From NCBI RefSeq assembly GCF_014270065.1, contig NZ_JACNME010000004.1, positions 186,001 to 250,000 of the forward strand: a stretch of DNA of 64,000 nt. The letters run 5' to 3'. The position numbers and the translations under genes were made by a program. The notes beneath the pieces are model-generated. The model made no database searches and was not told where the DNA came from. It saw only the letters and a program-made list of their open reading frames with translations. How positions within the stretch are numbered: the stretch's first letter is position 1; each line of letters starts with the position of its first letter. Of this stretch, positions 43,236 through 51,836 are shown piece after piece. The DNA comes from Quadrisphaera sp. RL12-1S. Lineage in GTDB: Bacteria > Actinomycetota > Actinomycetes > Actinomycetales > Quadrisphaeraceae.

Positions 43236-44177
43236 GTGCCCCAGGTGCCGCGCATCCTCGCCCCGACGTCGCTGCTGCCCCCGTTCCGGCGGGCTGACCT
43301 TCCGTCACTGGGGCTCGACCCCCGCTGGCTCGACGGGGCGCTGGCGGCCGGCTTCGTCGTCCAGGTGAACCGGGGCGCCTACCTCGACGCTCGGCTGCTC
43401 GGCGACCCGCTCGCCGTCGCCCAGGCCTCGGCGCTCGTCCTGCCGCCGCACGTGGTCCGGTGCCGAGCCACCGCGGCGATGATCCACGGGGTCGACCCGC
43501 GCGGCCCGGCGCTGGACACCTCCCCGGTACCGCTCCAGGGCCTGGTGCCGGCCACCAACCGCACCCCGAAGTGGCGCGGAGCGTCGATCTTCGAGGCGCC
43601 GCTGGCCCCGCACGACGTCATGGAGGTCGGCGGGGTGCTCGTCACCACCCCGGAGCGCACGGCGCTGGACTGCGCCCGCTACCTGAGCCCGCCGATGGCG
43701 CTGGCGGTGCTGGACCGCATGGCCGGGCTGGGCCTGGTCGACCCCGAGGTGCTGCGGGTGCGCATCGAGGAGTTCAAGGGCGACCGCGGAGTGGGGCAGG
43801 CGCGCTACCTCATCGTCCACATCGAGGCGGATGCTGAGTCCTACGGAGAGTCCTGGTTCCGGCTGCGGCTGCTGGACGCTGGGTTCCCGCGCCCCGACGT
43901 GCAGATCTGGGTCCCAGAGCAGAGACCTGGCGCGATGCGGCTGGACCTGGGGTGGGAGGCGCTGCGCAAGGCTGGGGAGTACGACGGGGAGGAGTTCCAC
44001 TCCTCGCGGGAGCAGCAGGACGCCGATGACGCCCGGCGCGAGCGGCTGGAGCGGGAGTTCGGCTGGCGGGTGCTGCCGGCGCGCAAGGGCGCCGTGCTGG
44101 GGCGGTCGCTGGAGCTGGAGCTCGCGTTCGGTGAACTGCTGGGGATGGCACCGAGGATCCGCACCCGTGCCTGGTGA
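43236..44177 (+). CDS. AbiEi antitoxin-like protein fused to a DUF559/Vsr-like nuclease domain
   Basis: A 313-residue protein. The N-terminal half is a winged-helix-like AbiEi region: LGLDPRWLDGALAAGFVVQV, NRGAYLD, and the GVLVTTPERTALDCARYLSP block. The C-terminal half from about residue 198 has ESYGESWFRLRLLDAGFPRP, MRLDLGWEALRKAGEYDGEE and ERLEREFGWRVL, the layout of DUF559 with its PD-(D/E)xK-type residues (Glu, Asp and Glu). The stop codon TGA lies within the right-hand repeat. It may be one half of a defence or toxin-antitoxin module, or a domesticated single gene. Confidence 0.8.
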   Translation: MPQVPRILAPTSLLPPFRRADLPSLGLDPRWLDGALAAGFVVQVNRGAYLDARLLGDPLAVAQASALVLPPHVVRCRATAAMIHGVDPRGPALDTSPVPLQGLVPATNRTPKWRGASIFEAPLAPHDVMEVGGVLVTTPERTALDCARYLSPPMALAVLDRMAGLGLVDPEVLRVRIEEFKGDRGVGQARYLIVHIEADAESYGESWFRLRLLDAGFPRPDVQIWVPEQRPGAMRLDLGWEALRKAGEYDGEEFHSSREQQDADDARRERLEREFGWRVLPARKGAVLGRSLELELAFGELLGMAPRIRTRAW

Positions 44178-44237
44178 AAGTGCTTGGCAAGTCCATGATC
44201 ACGGGGGGAAAGTGCTTCGGACGTCCATGATCACGGA
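44175..44237. repeat. repeat family B, two tandem copies (right flank)
   Basis: Two units with GAAAGTGCTTGGCAAGTCC and GAAAGTGCTTCGGACGTCC, each ending CCATGATCACGG. They are inverted relative to the left-flank pair. The first supplies the stop codon of the AbiEi-DUF559 gene, and the second ends 12 bases before the next gene's stop. Confidence 0.88.
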
Positions 44238-44248
44238 GGGGGTGGGGG

Positions 44249-46327
44249 CTAGGAGGCGCGGCGGCTGCCGGACGAGCCGTTGCGGGCGCGCAGGTAGTCG
44301 GAGACCACGTACTCCCCGAGCCGGTCCAGCGAGGGCGCGAACACCCGACCCCCGTTGCGCCGAGCCATCGCGTCGGCGAAGCGCCGCAGGCCCGGGTCCT
44401 CGCCCAGCAGGAACGTGTTGATCGCCACGCGCGAGCGGGTCATGGCGTCGACCTCGCCGACCGTCCGGCGCAGCGTCTCCGGGGACGTCGGCCAGTCGAA
44501 CCACGCCTCGCCGTCGTCGTCGAGGTGGGCGGTCGGCTCCCCGTCGGTGACCACCAGGACGATCGGCTGCGCGTCCGGGTGCCGTGAGACGTGGCGTCGC
44601 GCCAGCGCGAGGGCGTGCTGGAGGTTGGTGCCCTGGATCCAGGCCGGCTCGACGGCGGCCAGCTCGGCGGTGGACATCGTCCGCGCGGTCCTGTCGAACC
44701 CGATGATCTCGAACGCGTCGTTCGGGTGCTGCGTGGCCACGAGGTGCGCCAGCGCCATCGCCGTCTGCTTCATCGGCGCCCAGCGGTCCTCGGCGTACAT
44801 CGACCACGACAGGTCCACGCACAGCGCCACGGCCGCGCTGGAGCGCCGCTCGGTCTCGGCCACCGCGAAGTCCTCCGGGAGCAGCCGCACCCCCCTCTGC
44901 TGAGCCGACGACGACGGCGAGCGCGTCGCCGCCGAGCGCATGACGGCCCGGCGCACCGTGGCGACGGCGTCGAGGGGCTGCTCGTCACCGAACTGCCACT
45001 CGCGCCAGGTGCCCGTGGCCTCTCCGGCCGCACCGGCGGAGCGCTCGTCGTGCGAGCCCCGTCGTGACGACTCGAGGTCGGCGAAGACCCGGCGCAGCGC
45101 GGTCTGCCCGAGCCGGCGCAGCGCCTTGGGCGACAGCTGCAGCTGGCTGGCCGGCCCGGTCAGCCAGCCCTGCTTCTTGAGCTCGCGCTCCAGCTCGGCC
45201 AGGCGCCGCAGCTGGTTGGCGGCACCGGTGCCGAGCTGGCGCTCGACGGCCTCGACGTCGACGTCGTCGAGACCCTGCCCCGGACCGTCCATGGCGAGCT
45301 GGTCGTCGAGGTCGTCCAGGTCCGCCAGTTCGGCGAGCGCGCCGGTGGCGTCGTCCATCCCCAGCGGCTGGGAGCCGTTGAAGCTCTCCCGGCCCCGCCC
45401 GCGCACGAAGGCGCCGGGGCGCAGGTCCTGCAGGTGCTGGTTGAGCGCGCTGACCTCGGCCTCCAGCCCGGCGTCGGCCATGGCCTGCGCCATGAGCTGC
45501 TGCAGCTGGCTGCGCTCCTCCTTGGACAGGGACCGCATGAGCCGCTGCATGGCGGCAGCGCGCTGCGCGAGGGCGTCGAGCAGCTCGTCGACGTCCTTCG
45601 GGTCCTCGGGGAACGCGTCGCCGTGCTTGGCCATGAACTCGGCGAACTGCTCGGTGGTGTCCTCACCGCGCTCGTGGGCGGCGAGCAGGGCGTTGAGGTC
45701 GCCGAGGAGCTCCTTGACGCCCTCCATCGACTGACCGGACTGGCCCTGGCCGCCCTCGCCCTGCTGCCCCATCTGGCCGAGCCCGGGGATCTGGGCCCTC
45801 AGCGCCTGCTGGCGCAGGTCGTCGAGGAGCTCCTCGTAGGTCTGCTGCGCGGCGGGGGAGGTCCACTCGTAGTCGGCGAGCTCCCGCACCGCGGCGGCCG
45901 TGCGGCGGGGGAGCGCGTCGAGCTGGGCGTGGGCGAGCGCCGCCTCGCTGGCGTCGGCCCCGGCCCCCTCCTCGCCGGCTGACTCGCGCTCGGCCGCCTC
46001 GGCGGCCTTCTGGTCCAGCGCGGCGCGCTCCGTGGTCAGCGCCTGCTCGAGCTTCTCCCGCGCCTGCTGCAGCGACCCGGCCAGGTCGCCGGAGGAGCGC
46101 AGCTGCTCGCGCCGCCGCCGGACCCGCTCGCGCAGGGCGTCCAGCCCCTCCCGCCGCCCCCGCTCGTCCTCGAGGCCGTTGCGCAGCAGGTCGCGCAGGG
46201 CCTCCTGCAGCGACCGACCCTGCATGACGTCCCGCCCGATCGCGTCGACGGCGGCGCGCACGTCGTACGGAGGGGCGAGCGGGTCCGCGCCGCCGTCCCA
46301 CGCGCCGTACCGGTAGGCCCTGCTCAT
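44249..46327 (-). CDS. VWA domain protein, partner of a MoxR-type ATPase
   Basis: A 692-residue protein. The N-terminal 400 residues are helical, acidic and Gln-rich, with coiled-coil segments such as DALRERVRRRREQLRSSGDL. The C-terminal third is a von Willebrand A domain with the MIDAS motif in CVDLSWSMYAEDRW (DxSxS), TDGEPTAH and the Thr of IQGTNLQHAL. The pair of a VWA protein and an AAA+ ATPase acts as a chelatase or chaperone in known systems such as CoxD/E and RavA-ViaA. The target here is unknown. ATG 46327 follows GAGGGGGACGCG, 46 bases after the ATPase gene. Confidence 0.88.
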   Translation of the reverse strand: MSRAYRYGAWDGGADPLAPPYDVRAAVDAIGRDVMQGRSLQEALRDLLRNGLEDERGRREGLDALRERVRRRREQLRSSGDLAGSLQQAREKLEQALTTERAALDQKAAEAAERESAGEEGAGADASEAALAHAQLDALPRRTAAAVRELADYEWTSPAAQQTYEELLDDLRQQALRAQIPGLGQMGQQGEGGQGQSGQSMEGVKELLGDLNALLAAHERGEDTTEQFAEFMAKHGDAFPEDPKDVDELLDALAQRAAAMQRLMRSLSKEERSQLQQLMAQAMADAGLEAEVSALNQHLQDLRPGAFVRGRGRESFNGSQPLGMDDATGALAELADLDDLDDQLAMDGPGQGLDDVDVEAVERQLGTGAANQLRRLAELERELKKQGWLTGPASQLQLSPKALRRLGQTALRRVFADLESSRRGSHDERSAGAAGEATGTWREWQFGDEQPLDAVATVRRAVMRSAATRSPSSSAQQRGVRLLPEDFAVAETERRSSAAVALCVDLSWSMYAEDRWAPMKQTAMALAHLVATQHPNDAFEIIGFDRTARTMSTAELAAVEPAWIQGTNLQHALALARRHVSRHPDAQPIVLVVTDGEPTAHLDDDGEAWFDWPTSPETLRRTVGEVDAMTRSRVAINTFLLGEDPGLRRFADAMARRNGGRVFAPSLDRLGEYVVSDYLRARNGSSGSRRAS

Positions 46328-46373
46328 CGCGTCCCCCTCGCAGCCCGTGCCACCGTCGTCGTCGAGAGCTCTC

Positions 46374-47828
46374 TCAGCCGCCGTAGACGGCGCGGTCGCC
46401 GTGGCCGTCGCTGCCGGCCTCGACGTCCTTGGCCAGCCGGCGCGTGAGGTGCAGGCCCTCGAGGACCATCTCCACCCCCGAGGCGGCCTGCCCGGGCGTC
46501 GGGGCCTCCGGCAGGTCGAGGCGCGCCAGCACGCGTGCGAGCCCCTCGACCCTGCCGATCTGCGACAGCAGCTCGGCACTGCTCACCAGCTCGCCGGTGA
46601 AGACCGTGCCGCCCTCGGCCACCAGCGTGGTGAAGCCCGAGAGGTCGGCGCCGCCGAGCCGCGCCCGGAAGACCTCCGCCACGGCCGTGCGGAGCAGGTG
46701 CACCAGCACCTCCTCCTCGCGGCCCTCCTCGCCGGACTCGAACTCGACCTTGCCGCGCAGCGTCGGCACCACGCCGTACGCGTCGCCCACGCGGGCCACC
46801 GGCTCGTCGCCCGTGAGCGCCGCGCGCCGCAGGGCAGCGCCGGACAGCGTCTCGGCGGCGGCCACGGCGAAGCGCGCCGAGACCCCCGAGCGGGCGTCGA
46901 CGGCCGGAGACTCGCGCACCGCCCGCGTGAACCGGGCGACCACCTCGAGCAGGTGGCGGGGCACGTCGGCCACCAGCCGGGCCTCCTGCGCCACGAGCTC
47001 CACCTCGAGGTCGACGTCGAGCGGGTAGTGCGTGCGCACCTCGGCCCCGAACCGGTCCTTGAGCGGCGTGATGATCCGGCCGCGGTTGGTGTAGTCCTCG
47101 GGGTTGGCGCTGGCCACCACGAGCACGTCCAGCGGCAGGCGCAGCGTGTAGCCGCGCACCTGCACGTCGCGCTCCTCGAGCACGTTGAGCAGTGAGACCT
47201 GGATGCGCTCGGCGAGGTCGGGCAGCTCGTTGACGGCGAAGATCCCGCGGTGCGTGCGGGGGACCAGGCCGAAGTGGATGGTCTCGGGGTCGCCCAGGGT
47301 GCGGCCCTCGGCGATGCGGACGGGGTCGACGTCGCCGATGAGGTCGCCGACGGACGTGTCCGGGGTGGCCAGCTTCTCGGCGTACCGCTCGGAGCGGTGC
47401 CGCCAGCTCACCGGCAGGTCGTCACCCAGCTCGCGCGCCCGCCGGGCCGAGGCCGGCGTGATGGGCTCGAGGGGGTGCTCGCCCAGCTCGGAGCCCTCGA
47501 TGACCGGCGTCCACTCGTCGAGCAGCGCCACGAGGGAGCGGATGAGGCGGGTCTTGCCCTGGCCGCGCTCGCCGAGGAGCACGAGGTCGTGCCCGGCGAG
47601 CAGGGCCCGCTCCACCTCGGGCAGCACCGTGTCGTCGAAGCCGACGACGCCGGGGAAGCGGGGCTCACCGGCGCGCATGCGGGCCAGGAGGTTCTCGCGC
47701 AGCTCGGCCTTGACCGAGCGGGGCTCGGCCTGCGGCAGGCCGCTGGCGCGCAGGGCGCCGAGCGTGGTCGGCAGGTCGTCGGGGAAGGAGCTGAGGACGG
47801 ACGTCGACGGTGTCGCGCTACCAGTCAC
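46374..47828 (-). CDS. MoxR/Mg-chelatase-like AAA+ ATPase
   Basis: A 484-residue ATPase. Walker A is LLGERGQGKTRLIRSLV, Walker B is GIFAVNELPDLAERIQ, sensor 1 is VVASANPEDYTNRG and the arginine finger region is ITPLKDRFGAEV. A C-terminal extension of about 170 residues follows the lid. It heads the two-gene unit with the VWA protein. GTG 47828 is chosen because TAGCGT lies six bases before it; GTG 47831 is also possible. Its upstream region is bounded by repeat B copies. Confidence 0.9.
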   Translation of the reverse strand: MTGSATPSTSVLSSFPDDLPTTLGALRASGLPQAEPRSVKAELRENLLARMRAGEPRFPGVVGFDDTVLPEVERALLAGHDLVLLGERGQGKTRLIRSLVALLDEWTPVIEGSELGEHPLEPITPASARRARELGDDLPVSWRHRSERYAEKLATPDTSVGDLIGDVDPVRIAEGRTLGDPETIHFGLVPRTHRGIFAVNELPDLAERIQVSLLNVLEERDVQVRGYTLRLPLDVLVVASANPEDYTNRGRIITPLKDRFGAEVRTHYPLDVDLEVELVAQEARLVADVPRHLLEVVARFTRAVRESPAVDARSGVSARFAVAAAETLSGAALRRAALTGDEPVARVGDAYGVVPTLRGKVEFESGEEGREEEVLVHLLRTAVAEVFRARLGGADLSGFTTLVAEGGTVFTGELVSSAELLSQIGRVEGLARVLARLDLPEAPTPGQAASGVEMVLEGLHLTRRLAKDVEAGSDGHGDRAVYGG

Positions 47829-47834
47829 CACCTC

Positions 47835-47840
47835 ACGCTA
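47835..47840 (-). promoter_or_regulatory. -10 element of leaderless MoxR-VWA operon
   Basis: TAGCGT on the minus strand, with GTG codons three and six bases downstream. The arrangement copies the GTGGTG starts of kynU and pdxT. Confidence 0.5.
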
Positions 47841-47885
47841 CGTCCGGATCGTCCCGAGCGCGCCACCCCGGACCCCACCCCCGAT

Positions 47886-47968
47886 CGTGATCATGGGCTT
47901 CCCGAGCGGCGGTGCGCGGGAAGCCCATGATCACGGCCGGAAAGTGCTTCGGAAGTCCATGATCACGG
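47886..47968. repeat. repeat family B, triple copy with 18-bp stem
   Basis: CGTGATCATGGGCTTCCC (47886-47903) is the exact reverse complement of 47919-47936, with a 15-base loop. A third unit, GGAAAGTGCTTCGGAAGTCC followed by ATGATCACGG, ends at 47968. It lies between the divergent MoxR and dienelactone hydrolase genes. Confidence 0.88.
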
Positions 47969-48010
47969 ACGGGAGGGGTGGGTGTCGGCGGCACGTGCTG
48001 GGATGTGGGG

Positions 48011-48688
48011 GTGAGCGAGCAGAACGTCGAGTTCCCCAGCGGTGACGGCACGGCCCACGGCTACCTCGAGCTCCCGCCCGGGGGCTCGGGCCCGGGGCTC
48101 GTGGTCATCCAGGAGTGGTGGGGCCTCACCACGCACATCGCCGACCTCACCCGGCGCTTCGCCGCCGAGGGGTTCGTGGCTCTCGCGCCCGACCTGTACG
48201 GCGGCGCCACCACGCACGACGGCGCGGAGGCGATGCGCCTCATGCAGGAGCTGCCCGTCGACAGGGCCGCCCGCGACCTCGCCGGCGCCGTCGACCACCT
48301 GCTCGGGCGCCCCGAGGTCACCTCGGGCACGGTCGGCGTGGTCGGCTTCTGCATGGGCGGCTCCTTCGTGCTGACGCTGGCCGCCCAGCAGGGCGAGCGC
48401 GTCAGCGCCGCCGTCCCCTTCTACGGCCTGCCCGACCTCGACGCCACGGACTACTCCGGCCTGCGCGCCGCCGTGCAGGGCCACTACGCCACCCGCGACC
48501 GCATCACGCGCGAGGCCGTCGAGGCCACCGCCGCGAAGATCCGCGAGCAGTCCGGCGTCCAGGCCGACGTGCGCTTCTACGAGGCCGACCACGCCTTCGT
48601 CAACGACGAGCGCCCCTCCTACGACGAGGCCTCCGCCACGGCCGCCTGGGCCGCCGCCGTCGCGTTTCTGAAGGAGCACGTCCGCTGA
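48011..48688 (+). CDS. dienelactone hydrolase family protein
   Basis: A 225-residue alpha/beta hydrolase. The nucleophile elbow is [16 protein letters not shown], with Cys as in classic dienelactone hydrolase. [20 protein letters not shown] is the family's N-terminal signature, and the His is in [14 protein letters not shown]. The Asp of the triad is likely in the strand before it. The natural substrate is unknown. GTG 48011 is the start of homology. It ends one base before rarA. Confidence 0.92.
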   Translation: MSEQNVEFPSGDGTAHGYLELPPGGSGPGLVVIQEWWGLTTHIADLTRRFAAEGFVALAPDLYGGATTHDGAEAMRLMQELPVDRAARDLAGAVDHLLGRPEVTSGTVGVVGFCMGGSFVLTLAAQQGERVSAAVPFYGLPDLDATDYSGLRAAVQGHYATRDRITREAVEATAAKIREQSGVQADVRFYEADHAFVNDERPSYDEASATAAWAAAVAFLKEHVR

Positions 48689-48689
48689 G

Positions 48690-50129
48690 ATGACGGCCGA
48701 CCTCTTCAGCGGCGGCCTGGGCGACGACGACGACGCGAGCGGCGGCCCGGGCGGGGCCGCACCGACCTCCCGATCGGTGCGCGCTCCGCTCGCCGTCCGG
48801 ATGCGCCCGCGCACCCTCGACGAGGTGGCCGGTCAGCAGCACCTGCTGACCCCCGGCGCCCCGCTGCGCCGCCTCGTCGAGGGCGGTGACGGGCGCGCCG
48901 GGCCGGCGAGCGTCCTGCTGTGGGGCCCGCCCGGCACCGGCAAGACCACGCTGGCCCACGTGGTCGCGCGCGGCACGGGGTGGCGCTTCGAGGAGCTGAG
49001 CGCCGTCACCGCCGGCGTCAAGGACGTCCGCCGCGTGCTCGACGCCGCCAAGACCGCCCGCGACCTGCACGACCGCCGGACCGTCCTCTTCCTCGACGAG
49101 ATCCACCGCTTCACCAAGGCCCAGCAGGACGCGCTGCTGCCCGGTGTGGAGGAGCGCTGGGTGGTGCTCATCGCCGCGACCACGGAGAACCCCAGCTTCT
49201 CGGTGGTCTCGCCGCTGCTGAGCCGGTCGCTGCTGCTGCGCCTGGCGCCGCTCACCGACGACGACGTGCGCGACCTGCTCCAGCGCGCCGTCTCCGACCA
49301 GCGGGGCCTGGCCGGCCAGGTGGCCCTCGACGACGACGCCCTGGCCCACCTCGTGCGCCTGGCCGGCGGTGACGCCCGCCGCGCGCTGACGGCCCTGGAG
49401 GCCGCGGCCGGCCTCGCGCTGGACGCCCGGGCGCTGTCGTCGTCCTCCTCGTCCTCCGACGACGACGACCACGACGACGACGGCGAGGGGCCGGCCCGGG
49501 TGGACCTGGCCGCCGCGGAGCGCGCCGTCGACATCGCCGCCGTCCGGTACGACCGCGGCGGCGACCAGCACTACGACGTCGCCAGCGCGCTCATCAAGAG
49601 CCTGCGCGGCTCCGACGTCGACGCCGCGCTGCACTACCTGGCGCGGATGCTGGAGGCGGGGGAGGACCCGCGCTTCGTGGCGCGGCGCCTGGTCATCTCG
49701 GCCAGCGAGGACGTCGGCATGGCCGACCCCAGCGCCCTGCAGACGGCGGTGGCCGCGGCGCAGGCCGTGCAGCTCATCGGCATGCCGGAGGCGCGCATCG
49801 TGCTGGCGCAGGCCGTGGTGCACCTGGCGACAGCGCCCAAGAGCAACGCCGCCTACCTCGGGATCGACGCGGCCGTCGCCGACGTCCGCGCCGGGCGGGG
49901 CGGCCCGGTGCCGCCGCACCTGCGCGACGCGCACTACGCGGGGGCCCAGAGGATCGGGCACGGCAAGGGGTACGTGTACGCCCACGACGCCCCGCACGCC
50001 GTCGCCCCGCAGCAGTACGCCCCCGACGACCTCGCCGACCGGGAGTACTACCGCCCCACCGACCGGGGGGTGGAGCGCGGCATCGGCGAGCGCCTGCAGC
50101 GGATCCGCGCGCTGCTCAGGAGCCGGTAG
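48690..50129 (+). CDS. rarA: replication-associated recombination protein RarA
   Basis: A 479-residue AAA+ ATPase of the RarA/MgsA/WRNIP1 family, acting at stalled replication forks. [20 protein letters not shown], Walker [16 protein letters not shown], Walker [16 protein letters not shown], and [20 protein letters not shown] mark the motor. The C-terminal tetramerisation half has [21 protein letters not shown]-like sequence and [17 protein letters not shown] Ser/Asp-rich acidic loop interrupts it at about residues 249-266. ATG 48690 is a base after the preceding stop. Confidence 0.95.
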   Translation: MTADLFSGGLGDDDDASGGPGGAAPTSRSVRAPLAVRMRPRTLDEVAGQQHLLTPGAPLRRLVEGGDGRAGPASVLLWGPPGTGKTTLAHVVARGTGWRFEELSAVTAGVKDVRRVLDAAKTARDLHDRRTVLFLDEIHRFTKAQQDALLPGVEERWVVLIAATTENPSFSVVSPLLSRSLLLRLAPLTDDDVRDLLQRAVSDQRGLAGQVALDDDALAHLVRLAGGDARRALTALEAAAGLALDARALSSSSSSSDDDDHDDDGEGPARVDLAAAERAVDIAAVRYDRGGDQHYDVASALIKSLRGSDVDAALHYLARMLEAGEDPRFVARRLVISASEDVGMADPSALQTAVAAAQAVQLIGMPEARIVLAQAVVHLATAPKSNAAYLGIDAAVADVRAGRGGPVPPHLRDAHYAGAQRIGHGKGYVYAHDAPHAVAPQQYAPDDLADREYYRPTDRGVERGIGERLQRIRALLRSR

Positions 50130-50137
50130 ACCTGCGG

Positions 50138-50143
50138 TAGTGT
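50138..50143 (+). promoter_or_regulatory. -10 element of rpsD
   Basis: TAGTGT followed by TCTCCGC. This resembles the tRNA-Val(CAC) promoter at 2190. It starts a 5' leader of about 158 bases. Confidence 0.5.
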
Positions 50144-50149
50144 TCTCCG

Positions 50150-50307
50150 CTGGTGCTGCGCCGTCTGGCGCCCGCGCCTCGTGGTCACCCTGGTCCGGCA
50201 GCCGCCGGTCGGGGGAGGCCGCCGTCGTTCGCTGGTCGTCCCACTCGGTCCGAGAGGTGGGAGCCCCGACCGCGAGTGCCCGCCCCGAGAAGGAGAGCCA
50301 CCCGCTC
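50150..50307 (+). promoter_or_regulatory. long rpsD 5' leader, possible autoregulatory site
   Basis: The predicted leader is about 158 bases, longer than others here, and has no open reading frame of note. GAAGGAGAG gives the ribosome binding site. S4 represses its own mRNA in other bacteria. No known S4 leader consensus can be confirmed by eye. Confidence 0.35.
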
Positions 50308-50934
50308 GTGTCCCACTCCAACCGCAACCGTCGCCAGGTCCGCCTGTCCCGCGCCCTCGGGGTGCCGCTCACGCCGAAGGCGGCGCGCTACTTCGAGGTC
50401 CGCCCCTACCCGCCGGGCGAGCACGGCCGCGCCCGTCGCCGCACGGAGTCCGAGTACTCCCTCGGCCTGCGCCAGAAGCAGCTCCTCCGCGCTCAGTACG
50501 GCATCCGCGAGGCGCAGCTGCGCAACACGTTCGAGGAGGCCCGCCGTTCGCAGGGCCGCACCGGTGACGTGCTGATCGAGCTGCTCGAGATGCGCCTGGA
50601 CGCCCTCGTCCTGCGCTCCGGCCTGGCCCGCACCATCGCCCAGGCCCGCCAGCTGGTCGTGCACCGCCACATCCTGGTCGACGGCCAGCGCGTCGACCGC
50701 CCGTCCTTCCGCGTGAGCCCGGGCCAGATCATCTCGGTGCACGCCAAGAGCGCGGCCACCACGCCGTTCCAGGTGGCTGCCGCCGGCGCCCACCGCGACG
50801 TGCTGCCCACGCTGCCCGGCTACCTCGAGGTGCAGCTCGCCGACCTCAAGGTGCGCCTGGCGCGCCGCCCCACCCGCGAGGAGGTCCCCGTGACCTGTGA
50901 GGTCTCCCGCGTCGTCGAGTTCTACGCGCGCTGA
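50308..50934 (+). CDS. rpsD: 30S ribosomal protein S4, zinc-less form
   Basis: A 208-residue S4, a primary 16S rRNA-binding and translational fidelity protein. YFEVRPYPPGEHGRARRRTE and LRQKQLLRAQYGIREAQLRN are typical. The S4 RNA-binding domain has MRLDALVLRSGLARTIAQAR, then HRHILVDGQRVDRPSFRV. The N-terminal zinc-binding Cys residues of the C+ form are absent, so this is the C- form. It stands alone rather than in the alpha operon, as is usual in many actinobacteria. Confidence 0.97.
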   Translation: MSHSNRNRRQVRLSRALGVPLTPKAARYFEVRPYPPGEHGRARRRTESEYSLGLRQKQLLRAQYGIREAQLRNTFEEARRSQGRTGDVLIELLEMRLDALVLRSGLARTIAQARQLVVHRHILVDGQRVDRPSFRVSPGQIISVHAKSAATTPFQVAAAGAHRDVLPTLPGYLEVQLADLKVRLARRPTREEVPVTCEVSRVVEFYAR

Positions 50935-50979
50935 CCTCCTTCCGGGCTCTGCGCGGCCACGGCCGCTGACCCAGCACCA

Positions 50980-51013
50980 CGACCCCCGTCCCGCTCTCGC
51001 GGGGCGGGGGTCG
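50980..51013 (+). terminator. rpsD terminator
   Basis: CGACCCCCGTCCCGC pairs with GCGGGGCGGGGGTCG (one G-T wobble) around a TCTC loop, 46 bases after the stop codon. Confidence 0.75.
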
Positions 51014-51079
51014 CGGCGTTCCCCGGGGGTGTGCCGCCGGTGGGCCGCCGCGCTCGACGGCCCGGTGACGGCTGCGCGG

Positions 51080-51085
51080 TAGGGT
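51080..51085 (+). promoter_or_regulatory. -10 element of the DUF948 gene
   Basis: TAGGGT, 37 bases before the TTG start; AGGAG precedes the start. Confidence 0.45.
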
Positions 51086-51122
51086 CGCCGAGCACGTCAC
51101 CGCCCCAAGCTCAGGAGTCCCC

Positions 51123-51500
51123 TTGTCCGTCGGAGATGTCGCGGGGCTCATCGCGGCCCTCGCGTTCGTCGTCCTGGTCGCCCTGCTGGCGCGGCCCATC
51201 CTCAAGCTGGGCCAGGTGCTCGACGAGGCCCGCGCCGCCATCAAGGGGGTGTCGGACTCCACCGTCCCGCTCATCGCCGAGGTCACCACCACGGTCGGCC
51301 AGGCGAACGAGCAGATGGAGAAGATCGACACCATCACCACGAACGCGGCGCAGATCACCACCAACGCCTCCGCGCTGACGGCCCTGTTCGCCGCCACCCT
51401 CGGGTCTCCCGTGGTGCGCGTGGCCGCGTTCACCTACGGCGTGCGCCAGGCCGTGAACGGCCGCCGCGCCGGCCGCCGCGCCGCGCGCCAGGGGGCCTGA
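51123..51500 (+). CDS. DUF948 membrane protein
   Basis: A 125-residue protein with one N-terminal membrane segment (GLIAALAFVVLVALLARPI) and a long amphipathic helix with heptad character (VGQANEQMEKIDTITTNAAQ), as in methyl-accepting or spacer proteins. It is a conserved neighbour of alaS in actinobacteria. Function unknown. TTG 51123 is used because CAGGAGTCCCC precedes it. Confidence 0.88.
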   Translation: MSVGDVAGLIAALAFVVLVALLARPILKLGQVLDEARAAIKGVSDSTVPLIAEVTTTVGQANEQMEKIDTITTNAAQITTNASALTALFAATLGSPVVRVAAFTYGVRQAVNGRRAGRRAARQGA

Positions 51501-51503
51501 GCG

Positions 51504-51776
51504 GTGGGCAGGCTCGTGCTCGTGGGCCTCGGCGTGGTGGCCGCCGCCGTGGGCGCCGTGCAGGCGGCCCGCTCGGTGAGCACCTCCGAGGGCGGGTGGT
51601 CGGGACTGGCCGACGGGCTGCGCGACTTCGCCGCCGACGTGCGCTCCGGCGCCGCCGAGCGCGAGGAGGAGCTGCGCATCGCCCTCGGCGTCGACACCGG
51701 CACCATCGACGAGGCCACCGCCCGCGACCTGCTCGAGAACCCCACCGCGCCCCGGCGCGGCCAGCACGCCGGCTGA
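51504..51776 (+). CDS. DUF6167-like small membrane protein
   Basis: A 90-residue protein with a membrane segment at about 3-22, then GWSGLADGLRDFAADVRSGA and AEREEELRIALGVDTGT. It is a conserved companion of the DUF948 gene and alaS. The two genes are separated by three bases, so they are an operon. No function is known; the family name is from memory of the gene order and carries moderate confidence. Confidence 0.75.
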   Translation: MGRLVLVGLGVVAAAVGAVQAARSVSTSEGGWSGLADGLRDFAADVRSGAAEREEELRIALGVDTGTIDEATARDLLENPTAPRRGQHAG

Positions 51777-51836
51777 CGCCGGCCCGCTGACCACCACACC
51801 ACCAGACCACCAGACCACCCCCAGGAGGGGACCCCC

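Noticed and set aside
43124-44237. An insertion sequence around the AbiEi-DUF559 gene
   Set aside because: Inverted repeats are present but there is no transposase and no target-site duplication that I can identify.
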